Assembly (NCBI GenBank): GCA_039881145.1
Contig: JAYKKI010000027.1
Location: 18,673,001-18,737,000 of the forward strand
Origin: Druceiella hillmani
Taxonomy: Eukaryota; Arthropoda; Insecta; Lepidoptera; Hepialidae
Direction of reading: 5' to 3'
Length of the DNA stretch: 64,000 bases
Shown here: in pieces, positions 49,342-59,645 of the stretch
How the letters are laid out: each line of letters starts with the position of its first letter
Position numbering within the stretch: the first letter of the stretch is position 1
Notes under the pieces: generated by a model
Databases searched by the model: none
Told to the model about the DNA's origin: nothing
Seen by the model: only the letters and a program-made list of their open reading frames with translations
Made by a program: the position numbers and the translations under genes

Positions 49342-49947
49342 ATAAACCGCCCAAGTGCGAGTCGGACAAGGGATCCGTAGCACTAAACAATATTAAACCT
49401 ATAAGTTTGTACTTCTCAAAGGCACTGTGCAAAACAAAGTTATTGCTGCGGTCTGTATTGAAAATATCCCATATCTTAAAACAACGCAATACATCGTATT
49501 GAAACCAATTTTCATTGCAAGTTTATTTTAATGTCTACCACCTTAATTTTTTTCAGTTAGTTAGAAAGTTCCTGGGGAGACAATTTTTAGGATTTTAAAA
49601 GTGCATATCTCACCAACTATTGACTTAAATAAAAATGTTATTTTTGAACCTCCATATCATTTTTAAGATCTATTTAACGATACCTCACAAGCCTACGTGC
49701 ATTGTTTTTTTTTCGTCTCTCAGTTACATGCATTGAGTGTCACCCCTAATATTATTTTTCTCATAATTCCACTATTCCATTGTATAGCGATTCATAGCAG
49801 ATACCTCCCATCCAAATTTCATTTATATAGTGCCAATAATATCTAAGTAAAATGGCTATGATACACGGACAGACAGATAGACGAGCAAACGGACAGGTCT
49901 AAATTATAAGGTTTCCGTTTTTACCCTTTGGTTACGGAAACCTAAAA
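49342..49947 (+). mobile_element. Family G repeat, near full length
   Basis: Head AACCGCCCAAGTGCGAGTCG with GGACAAGGGATCCGTAG; tail GACAGACAGATAGACGAGCA, TAAGGTTTCCGTTTTT and GGTTACGGAAACCTAAAAA. The element is about 600 bases and has no long frame on the plus strand; the minus frame 49298-49489 with SDSHLGGLF is only the reverse reading of the head. The head and tail match a repeat common in insect, especially lepidopteran, genomes as I remember it. Confidence 0.75.
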
Positions 49948-50064
49948 AAGGGTCGTATTAATTAAGCATGGCAACTTGTTATTCACGATCATCTTAAAAA
50001 TATTTATTTCCATTGCAATAGGTTACCAAGTTTTTGAAATTAAAATGGAGAAATATAAAAAAAA

Positions 50065-50850
50065 CCTGTCAAGTACGAGTCGATCTCGTTATTACAACCC
50101 TCTTATAAATATTGAAGAGTATTTAAGGCTCTAATAAATATTTAAGGGCCATTAAATCATTTTCAAATATTAATTTTTCACAACGTAAATATATTACCTA
50201 TAATATCCTAAATATTGAAGACTCTTATAAATGTTGAAGGGTATTTAGGACTAATAAATATTGAAGGGTATTTTCAAACATTAATTTTTCACAATGCAAA
50301 TATATTGCTTATCATATCATAAATATTGAACGCTCTTATAAATATCGAAGGCTCATGAAATCATTTTCAAATATTAATTTTTCACGACGTAAAATCACCA
50401 ATCACGTCTTTCACAAACGTTAAAACTTTATGCATATTTAAAAAATTATGATATGAAAAATCATCGCAATAATTTTTCTAAAATATTTGCATGGGCTTCT
50501 AAAAACGCCATTTTTTTAATAATTTTTTCCTGAGGAGCTTTGAAAATAAAATTTTTTTGCATATTTTTCCCTTCATCGATAAAATAATTTTAAGACTCTC
50601 ACAATCAACCTTTTCCAATGATACCTTATTACGGAATTAAAAAATTTTTTTTTCGGGTACTGAATTTGTACCGCCTATTATTTCCTTATGGATATTTTTG
50701 AGTCTTGGCTGTTAAGATATGTTCGGATTAATATGTTTTATTTCAATGCCAAATTTCAAGTTTCTGAGAAAAACGCATGTAACAGACGACCAGACGTGAA
50801 TAATCTTAAAAGTGCCCGTTTTTCCTTTTGAGGTACGAAACCTTCAAAAT
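50065..50850 (+). mobile_element. Family G repeat, second near full-length copy
   Basis: Head CCTGTCAAGTACGAGTCGAT near 50068; tail TTTCTGAGAAAAACGCATGT, ACAGACGACCAGACG and TTTTCCTTTTGAGGTACGAA. The body carries an internal tandem array (50085-50400). It lies directly after and in the same orientation as the copy at 49342-49947. Confidence 0.7.
50085..50400 (+). repeat. Tandem repeat inside family G copy, about three units
   Basis: Repeats of CTCTTATAAATATTGAAG, an AAATCATTTTCAAATATTAA block and TTTTTCACAACGTAAATATA, with unit length about 115-130 bases. Confidence 0.85.
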
Positions 50851-51229
50851 AACGACAACAGATGCTTAAATATTACTTACGTAAAGACTACTGCTATAGT
50901 ATTTCGTCAGCTTAATTCAGACCAATTTAAATTCGGTATGGTACTTAACAAACACATATCACTGTGATTGTTAGCAAATAAATATCCATGTGGGTCATGG
51001 TGACCAAGAAAAACGCTAGTTATTTCTATACAATATGAGCATCGCTTAAGTCTCCTTGTAAGAGTATCAACAAATTATCCCTGAAGAGAAAAATAGAATT
51101 TTCTTCACGATACTCGTCATATTCACATTTTTTTAATCACAGATCTATAGAATCATAAAAAAGCAATTATTTTTCTAGACCATTAATACATTTTAGTCTA
51201 ATCTATATATTAATATGAGTAGAGAAAAC
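50851..51229. other. AT-rich sequence, nothing recognised
   Basis: No supported feature. Confidence 0.4.
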
Positions 51230-52000
51230 TTTATACCCCTTTTTAAGCATATTGCGCGCACAGATGAGTGTGACATTTGGCATAGTTAAAGTTAATATAG
51301 AAAAAGAGTGCAGAAAGCTACAATTTATATACGATACGTGTTACAAATATGTTAAATTCTATATTACAAATACGTTAAAAGTTTCATTATTTACATTCAA
51401 CCACAAAGATAAATTTCTTACGTTTATACCGTCAATGTCAAACATATAATTATCTATGGTCAAACAGTCGCACAGAATAGAGATTATCGCTAAAGAATTT
51501 AAAAATGTCAGATTTATTCAACGAGTTTCGAACTTTGAATTTTGTGAGCTTTCAAATGCTCCTTTTTCAATAGTCTATGGATTTTATATCAAAGCAAAAA
51601 GAGTTTTTGTTGAATTTATATCAAAGTTGAGTTGATCAATCGTTAATATTATAGTTTGCATAATAGATATCTGCGCTTTATGTGTTACTGAAATACAGCT
51701 TGATTAAACAACCTGTTCTGAAACTTAAACAACCTGTACTGAAATACAGCTTGCTTAAACAGCCTTGCACACCTGTTGCAAAATGAAAATTTTTTAGTGG
51801 AAATATGAATCGACTTACTCTCACCTACCTTACCTACCGTTTATAATAAAGTGAGTAGGTAAGTATAGTTTTAAATTATATATTTTGTAATTTCAGTTCG
51901 AAATCATTAATTAATTACGGTTGATTTGAATGAATTAATGAATTTTGACCACTGGACGACCGACGTACGTATTAATAGTCTCGAACACAACAAAACCAAA
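51190..52000 (-). repeat. Inverted fragment of the duplicon
   Basis: The reverse complement aligns with copy A 14790-15250 and copy B 30700-31330: TCTGTGCGACTGTTTGACCA, ACATTGACGGTATAAACGTA, AGAGTAAGTCGATTC, CAATAGACTATTGAAAAAGG-like and AGTGGTCAAAATTC blocks occur in the right order. The open frame at 51252-51449 falls in this repeat and is absent from the other copies, so it is not a gene. Confidence 0.7.
51695..51770 (+). repeat. Short tandem repeat TACAGCTTGMTTAAACA
   Basis: GAAATACAGCTTGATTAAAC and CCTGTWCTGAAA blocks alternate two to three times. Confidence 0.8.
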
Positions 52001-52582
52001 AAGTCTGTTAAAAATGACTTAAAAATGATCGTCCCGTAAAACTAACAAGCCATTTTGAAGACCGTTATTTTTTCAGATATTTTGTTGCATAAACGTTAAC
52101 TAAACTAAAATGAATTAGTCAAAAAATAACACCAGAAATAAAATGTTAAATGTAGTAATAAATTAGACCTCGTACATGTAAGATTTATAAATGATAGATT
52201 AATTTAATTTAAATATATAAATGTCAGTAAGTTATTGTGCAAGAAATTGACCAACCTACCACAGAATATACATGTATAGACGGGACTGATGTTGCGTATG
52301 TATAAATTTCTTGAGTATAGTTAATTCATAGTGTTGTGTCCTTACTTAGGAATTTAATATATTAATTTTTACAAATTAAGTTTCGTAAATATAAATTATA
52401 TTGGACAGTTCACGGAATACTTTCGAAATAAAATATGTATTTGTCCCAGTAATTTTTTGATATCATTACTTTTATTTTTATACTTCCGTACCTAAAAACG
52501 AAACACCCTTACAAAGTAATTCATGTGTCTGCATATCTGTATTTTTTTTTCAGGCAACCACTTGATGTTTTGTGTCATGTTT
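52001..52582. other. AT-rich sequence, nothing recognised
   Basis: No supported feature. Confidence 0.4.
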
Positions 52583-52637
52583 GAAATTTTGCACAATAAT
52601 AAAATATTTAGTATATTTGATTATTGTGCAAAATTTC
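52583..52637. repeat. 55-nt perfect hairpin
   Basis: GAAATTTTGCACAATAAT (52583-52600) and its exact reverse complement (52620-52637) flank a 19-base AT-only loop. It could be a tiny inverted-repeat element or a small-RNA precursor. Perfect pairing favours an element or recent inverted duplication. Confidence 0.6.
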
Positions 52638-52654
52638 CACAATAATCAACATAT

Positions 52655-53230
52655 CATCATCCCGCACATATCTCAATAAGAAACGAAAATATTCATATGA
52701 CAATTTTAGGGTTAATATTTCGGACATTACCTACTTTAATTTCTTTTTTAATCCACATATATTGCAGAGTATTGTTTAAAAAGGTTAGTTGCAAATGCCT
52801 CTAAATTACTTTTTTCATAATTTAAGGTCGTATCTTCAGAGATATACTATAAATAAAATATAAAAAATATGCAAAAAAATGTATCAGACCCCCTTATTTT
52901 TGAATCTACTAAATATAAATTTATAAGAAATGGAATCTATAGAAGCCTACACAAAGATTGCAGGAAAATTATAGTGATGATTCCAGATATCATCATTTTT
53001 TAAAAATGTGCCATGTTTTTACGGCTGTGAAATTTGTGGTAAGCCATATATACTTGCAAAAATGTATATAAATATTTATAAATATGTTACTAGAAAAATT
53101 AATGTCATTTATACATTGTGAAAACATAATATGTGTAAAGATTTTAATAGAAATACTATGTACCCTTAACGGTTGATAAGTGTCAGAATGTGAACGGAAC
53201 CCTCACAGTGCAAATTTTACTTGTTTTTGT
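52655..53230 (-). repeat. Family G repeat, minus orientation
   Basis: Read on the minus strand it starts near GCACTGTGAGGGTTCCGTTC (53192-53211), a good family G head, and continues through TTCACAGCCGTAAAAAC and ATGATATCTGGAATCATC. It shares these blocks with 27556-27995. Confidence 0.6.
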
Positions 53231-53365
53231 CAGGTTTTAATTTAATTTAATTAATACCATATTTCACACGTCAGGTAGCGTAGCTATTTTCTACTGACGT
53301 GGCCAATATTCTTGTGCGACAACATTTCCTTGAGCCTTCTTGTAATAAAACCACAAACGTTTTCA

Positions 53366-53490
53366 AGCGCGTCTCAATTCACTGTTGCTTATCATATTAT
53401 TACAGTGAGACTAGTTTCAATGCGATCTGAATGAGAGATTTCCAAAATTATAAAATACATATTTCTTTGGTAACAATGAACTGAGATGAC
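53366..53490. mobile_element. Small inverted-repeat element M4, copy 1
   Basis: Left end GCGCGTCTCAATTCACTGTT and right end GGTAACAATGAACTGAGATG are inverted repeats of about 22 bases. The core includes ATATTATTACAGTGAGACTAG. A second copy follows at 53517-53650. Non-coding, MITE-like. Confidence 0.7.
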
Positions 53491-53516
53491 AATTAAACTA
53501 CTACCTGTCCACGCTG

Positions 53517-53650
53517 TCGCGTCTCAGTTTCCTGTTAATCACCGTATTATTACAGTAATGCTAGTTCAGATACAATATCAATGACTGATCTTCAAAGTTT
53601 TCAAAGCAAAAATCCTAATTTCTTTGGTAACAGTGAACTGAGATGTGCTC
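53517..53650. mobile_element. Small inverted-repeat element M4, copy 2
   Basis: CGCGTCTCAGTTTCCTGTTA at the left and TTTGGTAACAGTGAACTGAG at the right. Same layout as copy 1, only 27 bases away, in the same orientation. The sequence to the right (CATAATTCGCTTCGTTCCCC) is shared with the fragment at 55211-55330, so the repeat may extend beyond the inverted ends. Confidence 0.7.
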
Positions 53651-54115
53651 AAAAACATAATTCGCTTCGTTCCCCTTCCCAGACTCGAGCATATTGTATT
53701 TTTCGATATAGCATCATATGTTGTCTCGACATAATATTATTTTTATGAAATATTTACGCCTTGTTTATAAAATGTTCATTTTGGTTCCTAAAATTCTAGT
53801 CTCACGATATTTACTTCCACAAGTCTCAAACTTATTAGTATTAATACTCTCCGCGAGTTAGTGTTATACAATATATTAAAAAAACAAACCTATAGACTTG
53901 AAAATACGAGTTTAAATTTATTTATTTTATAATAAGATATATTCCAATGAATTAACTCGAAATAATTACCTTAAATGAGAAAATGTATCTGATATACACT
54001 GCTTTGATTTCACTACAGGTTGCCTTTTTTATTTCATTACACGTTGCCTCATTTCATTTCATTACACATTGCCCCGTTATCAATGATTTAAAAAGCTGAA
54101 AAAAATATTTATTTT
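53651..54115. other. AT-rich sequence, nothing recognised
   Basis: Short CATTTCATTACACGTTGCC repeats near 54025-54075; otherwise no feature. Confidence 0.45.
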
Positions 54116-54119
54116 AAAT

Positions 54120-54300
54120 TCCTCAGTGAGATTCGATTATAGCATAGCCTGAAACTCTTCTGGAAAGGACGAAAGCCTTATAGCGACTCATAAACTCGTG
54201 GCGGAACGAAGAAGTACACTTGACACTAAATTGGAAAATATAATGCAATTATTTTTCCGTCAAATTGGTTCGATCACACCGCACTACGAAAAAGATAGAA
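54120..54300. other. Weak GC-richer island
   Basis: Moderately GC-richer block with GGAAAGGACGAAAGCC, CTCGTGGCGGAACGAAG and CGATCACACCGCAC, without a frame or repeat partner. Candidate conserved element, weaker than the others. Confidence 0.2.
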
Positions 54301-54529
54301 AAATAGTATGACTAGATGAAAATTCATTTTATATAATTATTTTTACTAAATGGATAGTTTTAATAATAACAATCTTATTCAACTATTGTACTAAAAATTT
54401 ATTAAATAAAGCGCCTTGAAATATTCTCCAAATGGATTAGAAAATATCCTCAGATAATTTGTATCATCACCATATCTTAATGTCTGATATTTTACCTTTA
54501 CTATATACACTGAATAATTTTAATTTAAG

Positions 54530-54935
54530 TCATAGTGCAAGAAATGCAACTCTTTATGAAATTATGTAAAATAAAGAAAATATTATAAAAAGAAAATAAA
54601 AAAATAGTATAAAAACTAGAGGTGGTTAAAAAAAATATTATAAAAGCTAATTAAATGATGTTAATTGTTATACATTATTATTTTTAAATGTAACAGCAAT
54701 ATTTTTAATTTCAGCCATATTGCAAGAAATGCAACTCTTTATGAAATTTTGTAAAATAAAGAAAATATTATGAAAGCTAACTAAATTATATTTATAAATA
54801 ATAATATATTGTTATATATAATAATATTTTTAAGCCCAACATTTAAATTTAACATTTTCTACATTTAAAGTTAATAATGTGTAACAATAAATATAATTTA
54901 ATTAGCTTTTATAATATTTTCTGTAACCAACCTAC
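54530..54935. repeat. Direct plus inverted repeat cluster
   Basis: GCAAGAAATGCAACTCTTTA with GTAAAATAAAGAAAATATTA occurs at 54538 and 54721. The block GAAAATATTA...AAAGCTAATTAAAT is also present in reverse near 54895-54925. Tandem duplication of about 183 bases with an inverted end. Confidence 0.75.
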
Positions 54936-54954
54936 ACTCGTACTAGTGATTGAG

Positions 54955-55210
54955 AGCTGTAGGTAGGAACGTTTTCACATATTAAAAAAACTTTTCAATT
55001 CTATTCGATGGAATTTGAGCGAAAAAAAATTTCATCATTAAATTTGGTTGATGCTCCAAAAAATTAAGACTTTTTGTATACACCGAATTTAAATACATCT
55101 TCCTGTAAAATTTAATGATATTCGGTCTCAAATTGAAAGAGCTTATCTGCTATAACATACGAACGGACAGACAGACATGGGGAATTATAAGGGAAATCTG
55201 TTTTTGTCAG
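54955..55210 (+). repeat. Family G-like repeat, 3' part
   Basis: Ends with ACGAACGGACAGACAGACAT and AATTATAAGGGAAATCTG, the tail type of family G. The body is AT-rich and decayed. Confidence 0.5.
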
Positions 55211-55330
55211 TCGATCTCAATGACTGATCTTGAAAGCTATAAAATCCTAATTTCTTTGGTAACAGTGAACTGAGATGCGCTCGAAAACATAATTCGCTCC
55301 CTCCCCCTTCCTAGACTCGGGCATGTTGTG
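55211..55330. repeat. M4-related fragment, copy 3
   Basis: Matches 53573-53702: CAATGACTGATCTT, AATCCTAATTTCTTTGGTAA, CAGTGAACTGAGATG and CTAGACTCGGGCAT. The left end of the element is replaced by the family G tail. Confidence 0.75.
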
Positions 55331-56758
55331 TAGCGTAATTCTTCTCCATTCTAAAAACCTTGAACCTTTATATCGAATTACACTACTGGGGTTTGTCTCA
55401 CCCTCACCTCGTCATGTATGCAGAGCGCAACGTTAACCCTCATTACCACGTTAAATTAATGCTAAAAAATATATATGTAAACAATTGTGTATGTGTCCAA
55501 ATATTGTATGTTAGAAGTGAAACTTTTACGCAGTTTAACAGAAAGCGTTCAAAATTGACGTATGTAACTCTTTATAGAAAGGACTTACTGTTCCGGGACA
55601 TCATTTTGTTGAAATGATCCGAAATATTTTGTTGTGTCAAACGTATCTTTTGAACCATTGTATCTCGAATTCTAAACGGACAAAAATAAACGAAGTAAAC
55701 ACTGTTCTTTGAGTCGTTTCAATGATTGTGATAGAGGTACATAGATACAAATAGCGAAAGTAACGAAGTGCAAAGTAAATAAATGTTTATATAAACAATA
55801 TAGTTCGTCCTGAATTTTATTAACTACTTATTTGAGTTTTATTACGTTTGAGTTTTATTAATTACTTATTTAGCTGATTTGTATCGTCATCACACGAACA
55901 AGGAAAGTTTAAATATTTGTCGATTTGTTTTTAAACATATATAAATTAAGAAATTTAATGTATTGTTTATTGTAGATTTTATTTTATCAAATCGAATATT
56001 AAAGTTCAAATTGTTTAAATATTTTGTGTTAACAATATGAATGTAGAGTTTAAATATTAGGTATTAAAATTTGTACGAGCTGTAGAGTTTAAATATTAGG
56101 TATTAAAATTTGTACGTGTAACTGTTAGTGTTATATAATCGTATAATAAAATATTTAAAATTAATTTTTGTATGATAATTATAGTTTCAGGGTTCAATCT
56201 TAAGTAATAATTTGTGATGATTAATTTTTTTATGCTAACAGTTTCATATTGTATTTGACTCTTTATAAGTGTTTATTTAGATTTTGATGTAGATAATTTA
56301 GGGCTACCCGTTATTATTATTAATTTTTTTATAGTTTGAATATTTTTTTATTTCGTCAAATACTACTTTTCTAACATCATTTGATGTTAGAAAAAAAAAG
56401 AAAGGCATCGAAATAAATAAAAATCTCCTTTGATTTATACATAATACATATACTTTGTAATGAGCCAAAAAATTAACAACTATGCCTGCAATATTATAAT
56501 AGTGATATAAAGATATTAATTTCTAACTTTTCCTACTCGAGAAGTAAGATATCAAATCAAGTATTTCAACGTTCAAATCGTAACAAAGATATGCATTATT
56601 AGGCCACCGCAAATGCAGTCCCTGGATACATCATTAAAATTACAAACATTAATTTCGTGTTTGTTCGGAAATCAAAGGGTCAAGTTCCAAACGGAAGCTA
56701 TGATTGTTATAGAACCTTTCAATCATTGATCCAGATTCAAATGTTCTATCACAATATC
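55331..56758. other. AT-rich sequence with small tandem repeats
   Basis: An 85-codon plus frame (55360-55617, GTG/TTG-type start) shows no recognised family. Small duplications: the GAGTTTTATTA...CTTATTT units near 55820-55875, and TAGAGTTTAAATATTAGGTA repeated at 56044 and 56089. A CTAACATCATTTGATGTTAG hairpin is at 56371-56390. Confidence 0.5.
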
Positions 56759-56862
56759 CACTTGTGATTTGACCTAGAGGTTTGCCATAATATATCTTAG
56801 ATCATCCATCCATCGGACATCCAATATTTATTATGGCACACCTCTAAGTCAAATCACAAGTG
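56759..56862. repeat. 104-nt hairpin, arms 34 bp
   Basis: Arms 56759-56792 (starts CACTTGTGATTTGACC) and 56829-56862 (ends GTCAAATCACAAGTG) pair at 32 of 34 positions around a 36-base loop. Size suits a long miRNA precursor or a small MITE. No second copy seen in this window. Confidence 0.7.
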
Positions 56863-57200
56863 CAGTAGAATGACGTTTATAAAAATGTTGCATGAGTGAA
56901 ATTTATGTCGAGATTCTAAACCTAAATAATAAAAAAATATATATATTCCATTAGTGACAACATAATTTAATAAATCATTCGTAGTAAACTATAGATATAA
57001 TTCTACTAAGAGATAATAATGCCGACGTGAAAGTATACAACTAGCGCCATCTATTAGCTACGTAATATGATAAACTGATTCATAATTTGTTATAATAATT
57101 TTAAACTTGTAAATATAATTAAAATTTTCTTCATTAAATCGGGATATACCTAATACTATAAATGTAATGCAAGAAAACAGAATCTATTATAACTCCATAT
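56863..57200. other. AT-rich sequence with one TAGCGCCATCTATTA motif
   Basis: Only the CTAGCGCCATCTATTAGC block near 57042 stands out. The same GATGGCGC core recurs at 62582. No gene. Confidence 0.4.
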
Positions 57201-57204
57201 TTCA

Positions 57205-57655
57205 TTGCCACCGACTGCGAGATCCTCCGTTGCTTGTTTCGTGGCGTCGCATTTTCATATCAGCCTTGAAAATTTAATCTCATCACCACTAAAAAAAATA
57301 TTGAACAAAAACATAATTAAAACTTTATTATTTAAATCAAATTTACGTTATCAATGTTGTTATATGGATTCAACCACAACTTTTTAAAGAAATTCATTCT
57401 TGTGCATTTGTTTATTACTCAAAAAACATAATAATCTTAAGAGTAAGCAACGCTGCGTTAAAGACGGTGCGATCGCACCTCCAATATAAAGGTACAGCAA
57501 TCAAACGTAAGAAACGAAGGCTTTATTCTCTCGACAAAATGATAGAGTAAACACGAACAAGTGGCCCGTCGGCGCGTAATGGATTGCGTAGCTCGCTCCT
57601 TCACCCGATTCAATACGAAATGTCCACAAATTAGGATGGGGCCTTTGAAAAAACA
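57205..57655. promoter_or_regulatory. GC-richer island pair, candidate conserved non-coding element
   Basis: Two GC-rich parts (57205-57270 and 57445-57650) flank an AT-rich centre. The second contains a perfect 14-bp palindrome GGTGCGATCGCACC (57466-57479), GTCGGCGCGTAATGGATTGC and GCCTTTGAA (57641-57649, TCF/pangolin type). The 60-codon frame 57205-57387 covers the first part but decays into low complexity. Regulatory role is inferred. Confidence 0.3.
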
Positions 57656-58495
57656 TGGAAAATTAATTGAATTGCCTGTTATGTGTGTTAGAAGTTGAAA
57701 TTTGTATCAACTCTAAGTATGTTGAATGGATCTATTGTGCCATATAATAGAACGTCGACTGTGTTGTCGCAACTTATTTTTTTTATCTTAGAATTGCTTA
57801 GTCTTTCTAAACCCCCATTCATAAACCCCATCAATGAAAAACCTCCCCAAATGGCTTCAAATGACTTAATTTATACTTTTTTTTAAATTTTATTCAAACT
57901 TTTTGAGTAATTAAAAACAAATTAGCAATTAAAACTCCAAGAGAAATTTGATTAAATTCTCTTTTAAATTAATAAAATGTTTATTAATTATAAAATTTTT
58001 AAGGAAGTTTTAGGTTCGCAAAACTTACAAGAAGCTAATATGTATTTTTTTCCGTGATAGTTTTAAAAATATCCCTATTAGATAGTACCTTCTGTTCTAT
58101 ATATCAAATCCACTTTACAATACCATTCTATTGAAAAAAGGTTTATTGACATTTTTTGAACTTATGAAAACTACTCTGTCCTAGACACTAAAAATAATAG
58201 ACATCGACCAATAAATAAAATTAATATTGGCAATAAAACTATGCAAGTAAGACACTTGTTTTAAGTTATTAAGATCGTAAACCGTTTACATTTTAAAAGT
58301 TTTATGACATATACAATGTAACGGAGCACGACAGACCCGGAGTGAGAAATAATACTTTGTCAGCTTAATCAAGACATTCATTCTTTTCAACTCACTCGCC
58401 CTTACAACTGTGTTATTTTTATCAAATGGCTGGTCTTACGCACTTCAAAAAGAACTACATTGTATTTATATATTACTATTACTGTTTATACCGGA
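57656..58495. other. AT-rich sequence, nothing recognised
   Basis: A 63-codon frame (57695-57886) has no recognised motif. No repeat called. Confidence 0.4.
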
Positions 58496-58499
58496 ATAA

Positions 58500-58680
58500 T
58501 TCTCAACTTGCATACTAACCCTACATAACTGCGAACGGAAGACCTTTGCGATATATCGCACTTTTTAAAATACGCACCGCGTTCCGTGTTCAAGGAAAGC
58601 CAAATATTTACAGGGATTGACGCTTTTACCGACACAGACTTAAGTATGCGATCTATGGCGTTGAGAGGTGGGACCCTTAA
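58500..58680. promoter_or_regulatory. GC-richer island with TGCGATATATCGCA palindrome
   Basis: Contains a perfect 14-bp palindrome TGCGATATATCGCA (58547-58560) built from two facing CGATA half-sites, followed by ACGCACCGCGTTCCGTG and GCGATCTATGGCGTTGAGAG. The inner GCGATATATCG also occurs in both close K copies. Facing CGATA motifs are typical of BEAF/DREF-bound sites in flies; function here is inferred. The minus frame 58486-58686 has no recognised product. Confidence 0.25.
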
Positions 58681-59120
58681 ATACACTGTACTGAAGATTA
58701 TAAAAAACAGGGTCTACATCTGTACCGCAATCGACATGCATAAAATGTGAGTGAAATAGACTGTGGTATACGGCATATACTTTTTGTGAAATAAAAAGTG
58801 ATGTGTTATTTTCGTAACTTACCATGTGAACCGATATGATCAATTTTATGCGCGCAAGATTAATTAATTTTAGAAATTTGCACGGTTCATGGTTCATAGT
58901 TCGGTTACTCATATAATATAAGACAAACAAATTTGCAAAATCAGTTGTCTTACTATCTTAATTAGAAGCACAATGATTCCAATGATTCCAATCCTTAATA
59001 CTGCTTCAAGCTTCAAACAGCGATGAGATTTTGCAATTTCTATTTGACAATGAAGAAATAATCGAATATAAATATTTTTAGATCGCAATAAGATATATAT
59101 GGGTCCAACTCGATGGATAT
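58681..59120. other. AT-rich sequence, nothing recognised
   Basis: Two overlapping minus frames (58640-58930, 58909-59160) without motifs. Nothing else. Confidence 0.4.
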
Positions 59121-59124
59121 CTTT

Positions 59125-59645
59125 CTCATTTTTCAGGAAAGTGTAAAAATACCACAACAAAATAAGTAATATTAATTATTATCCTTAGTAGGTTGGAAAT
59201 AGTAGTAGAGAAGTTTAGCCTGTATGCTCTCCAGACTCAACTGATGGACTATTTGCTTAGGAGTATCATGATGCAAAAAGTTTATAGAACCTCGTGAAAA
59301 CAAATGAAGGGTTAACGGCAAGACTTATTCAATGTCTAGAAAAAGTGCAAGAAAATCTTCTCATAATTTAAAGAGCTACCGATACATATTAGACATATTT
59401 CTCATTTTTCAAGAAAGTGTATAAATACCATAATAAAATAAGTACTGAAATAATTATTATCCTTAATAGGTTTGGAATAATGGTATAGAAGTTTAGCCTG
59501 TACGCTCTCCAGACCCACCTGATGGCCTATTTGCTTGAGAGCATCATGATGGAAAAAGTTTATAGAACCTCTTGAAAACAGAGGCAGGGTTATTCAATGT
59601 CTAGAAGAAGTACAAGAAAATCATCTCATAATTTAAAGAGCTACT
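59125..59645 (+). repeat. Tandem duplication, offset 276 bp
   Basis: Two direct units (59125-59395 and 59401-59645) share CTCATTTTTCARGAAAGTGT, GAAGTTTAGCCTGTAYGCTC, TCCAGACYCAMCTGATGG, TATCATGATG-type and TTCAATGTCTAGAARAAGTR blocks. Identity is roughly 88% by eye with one deletion of about 20 bases in unit 2. Neither copy has a sustained frame. Confidence 0.92.

Noticed and set aside
49298..49489. Minus frame with SDSHLGGLF
   Set aside because: It is the reverse reading of the family G repeat head, not a gene.
51252..51449. 65-codon plus-strand open frame
   Set aside because: Falls in the inverted duplicon fragment; not open in the related copies.
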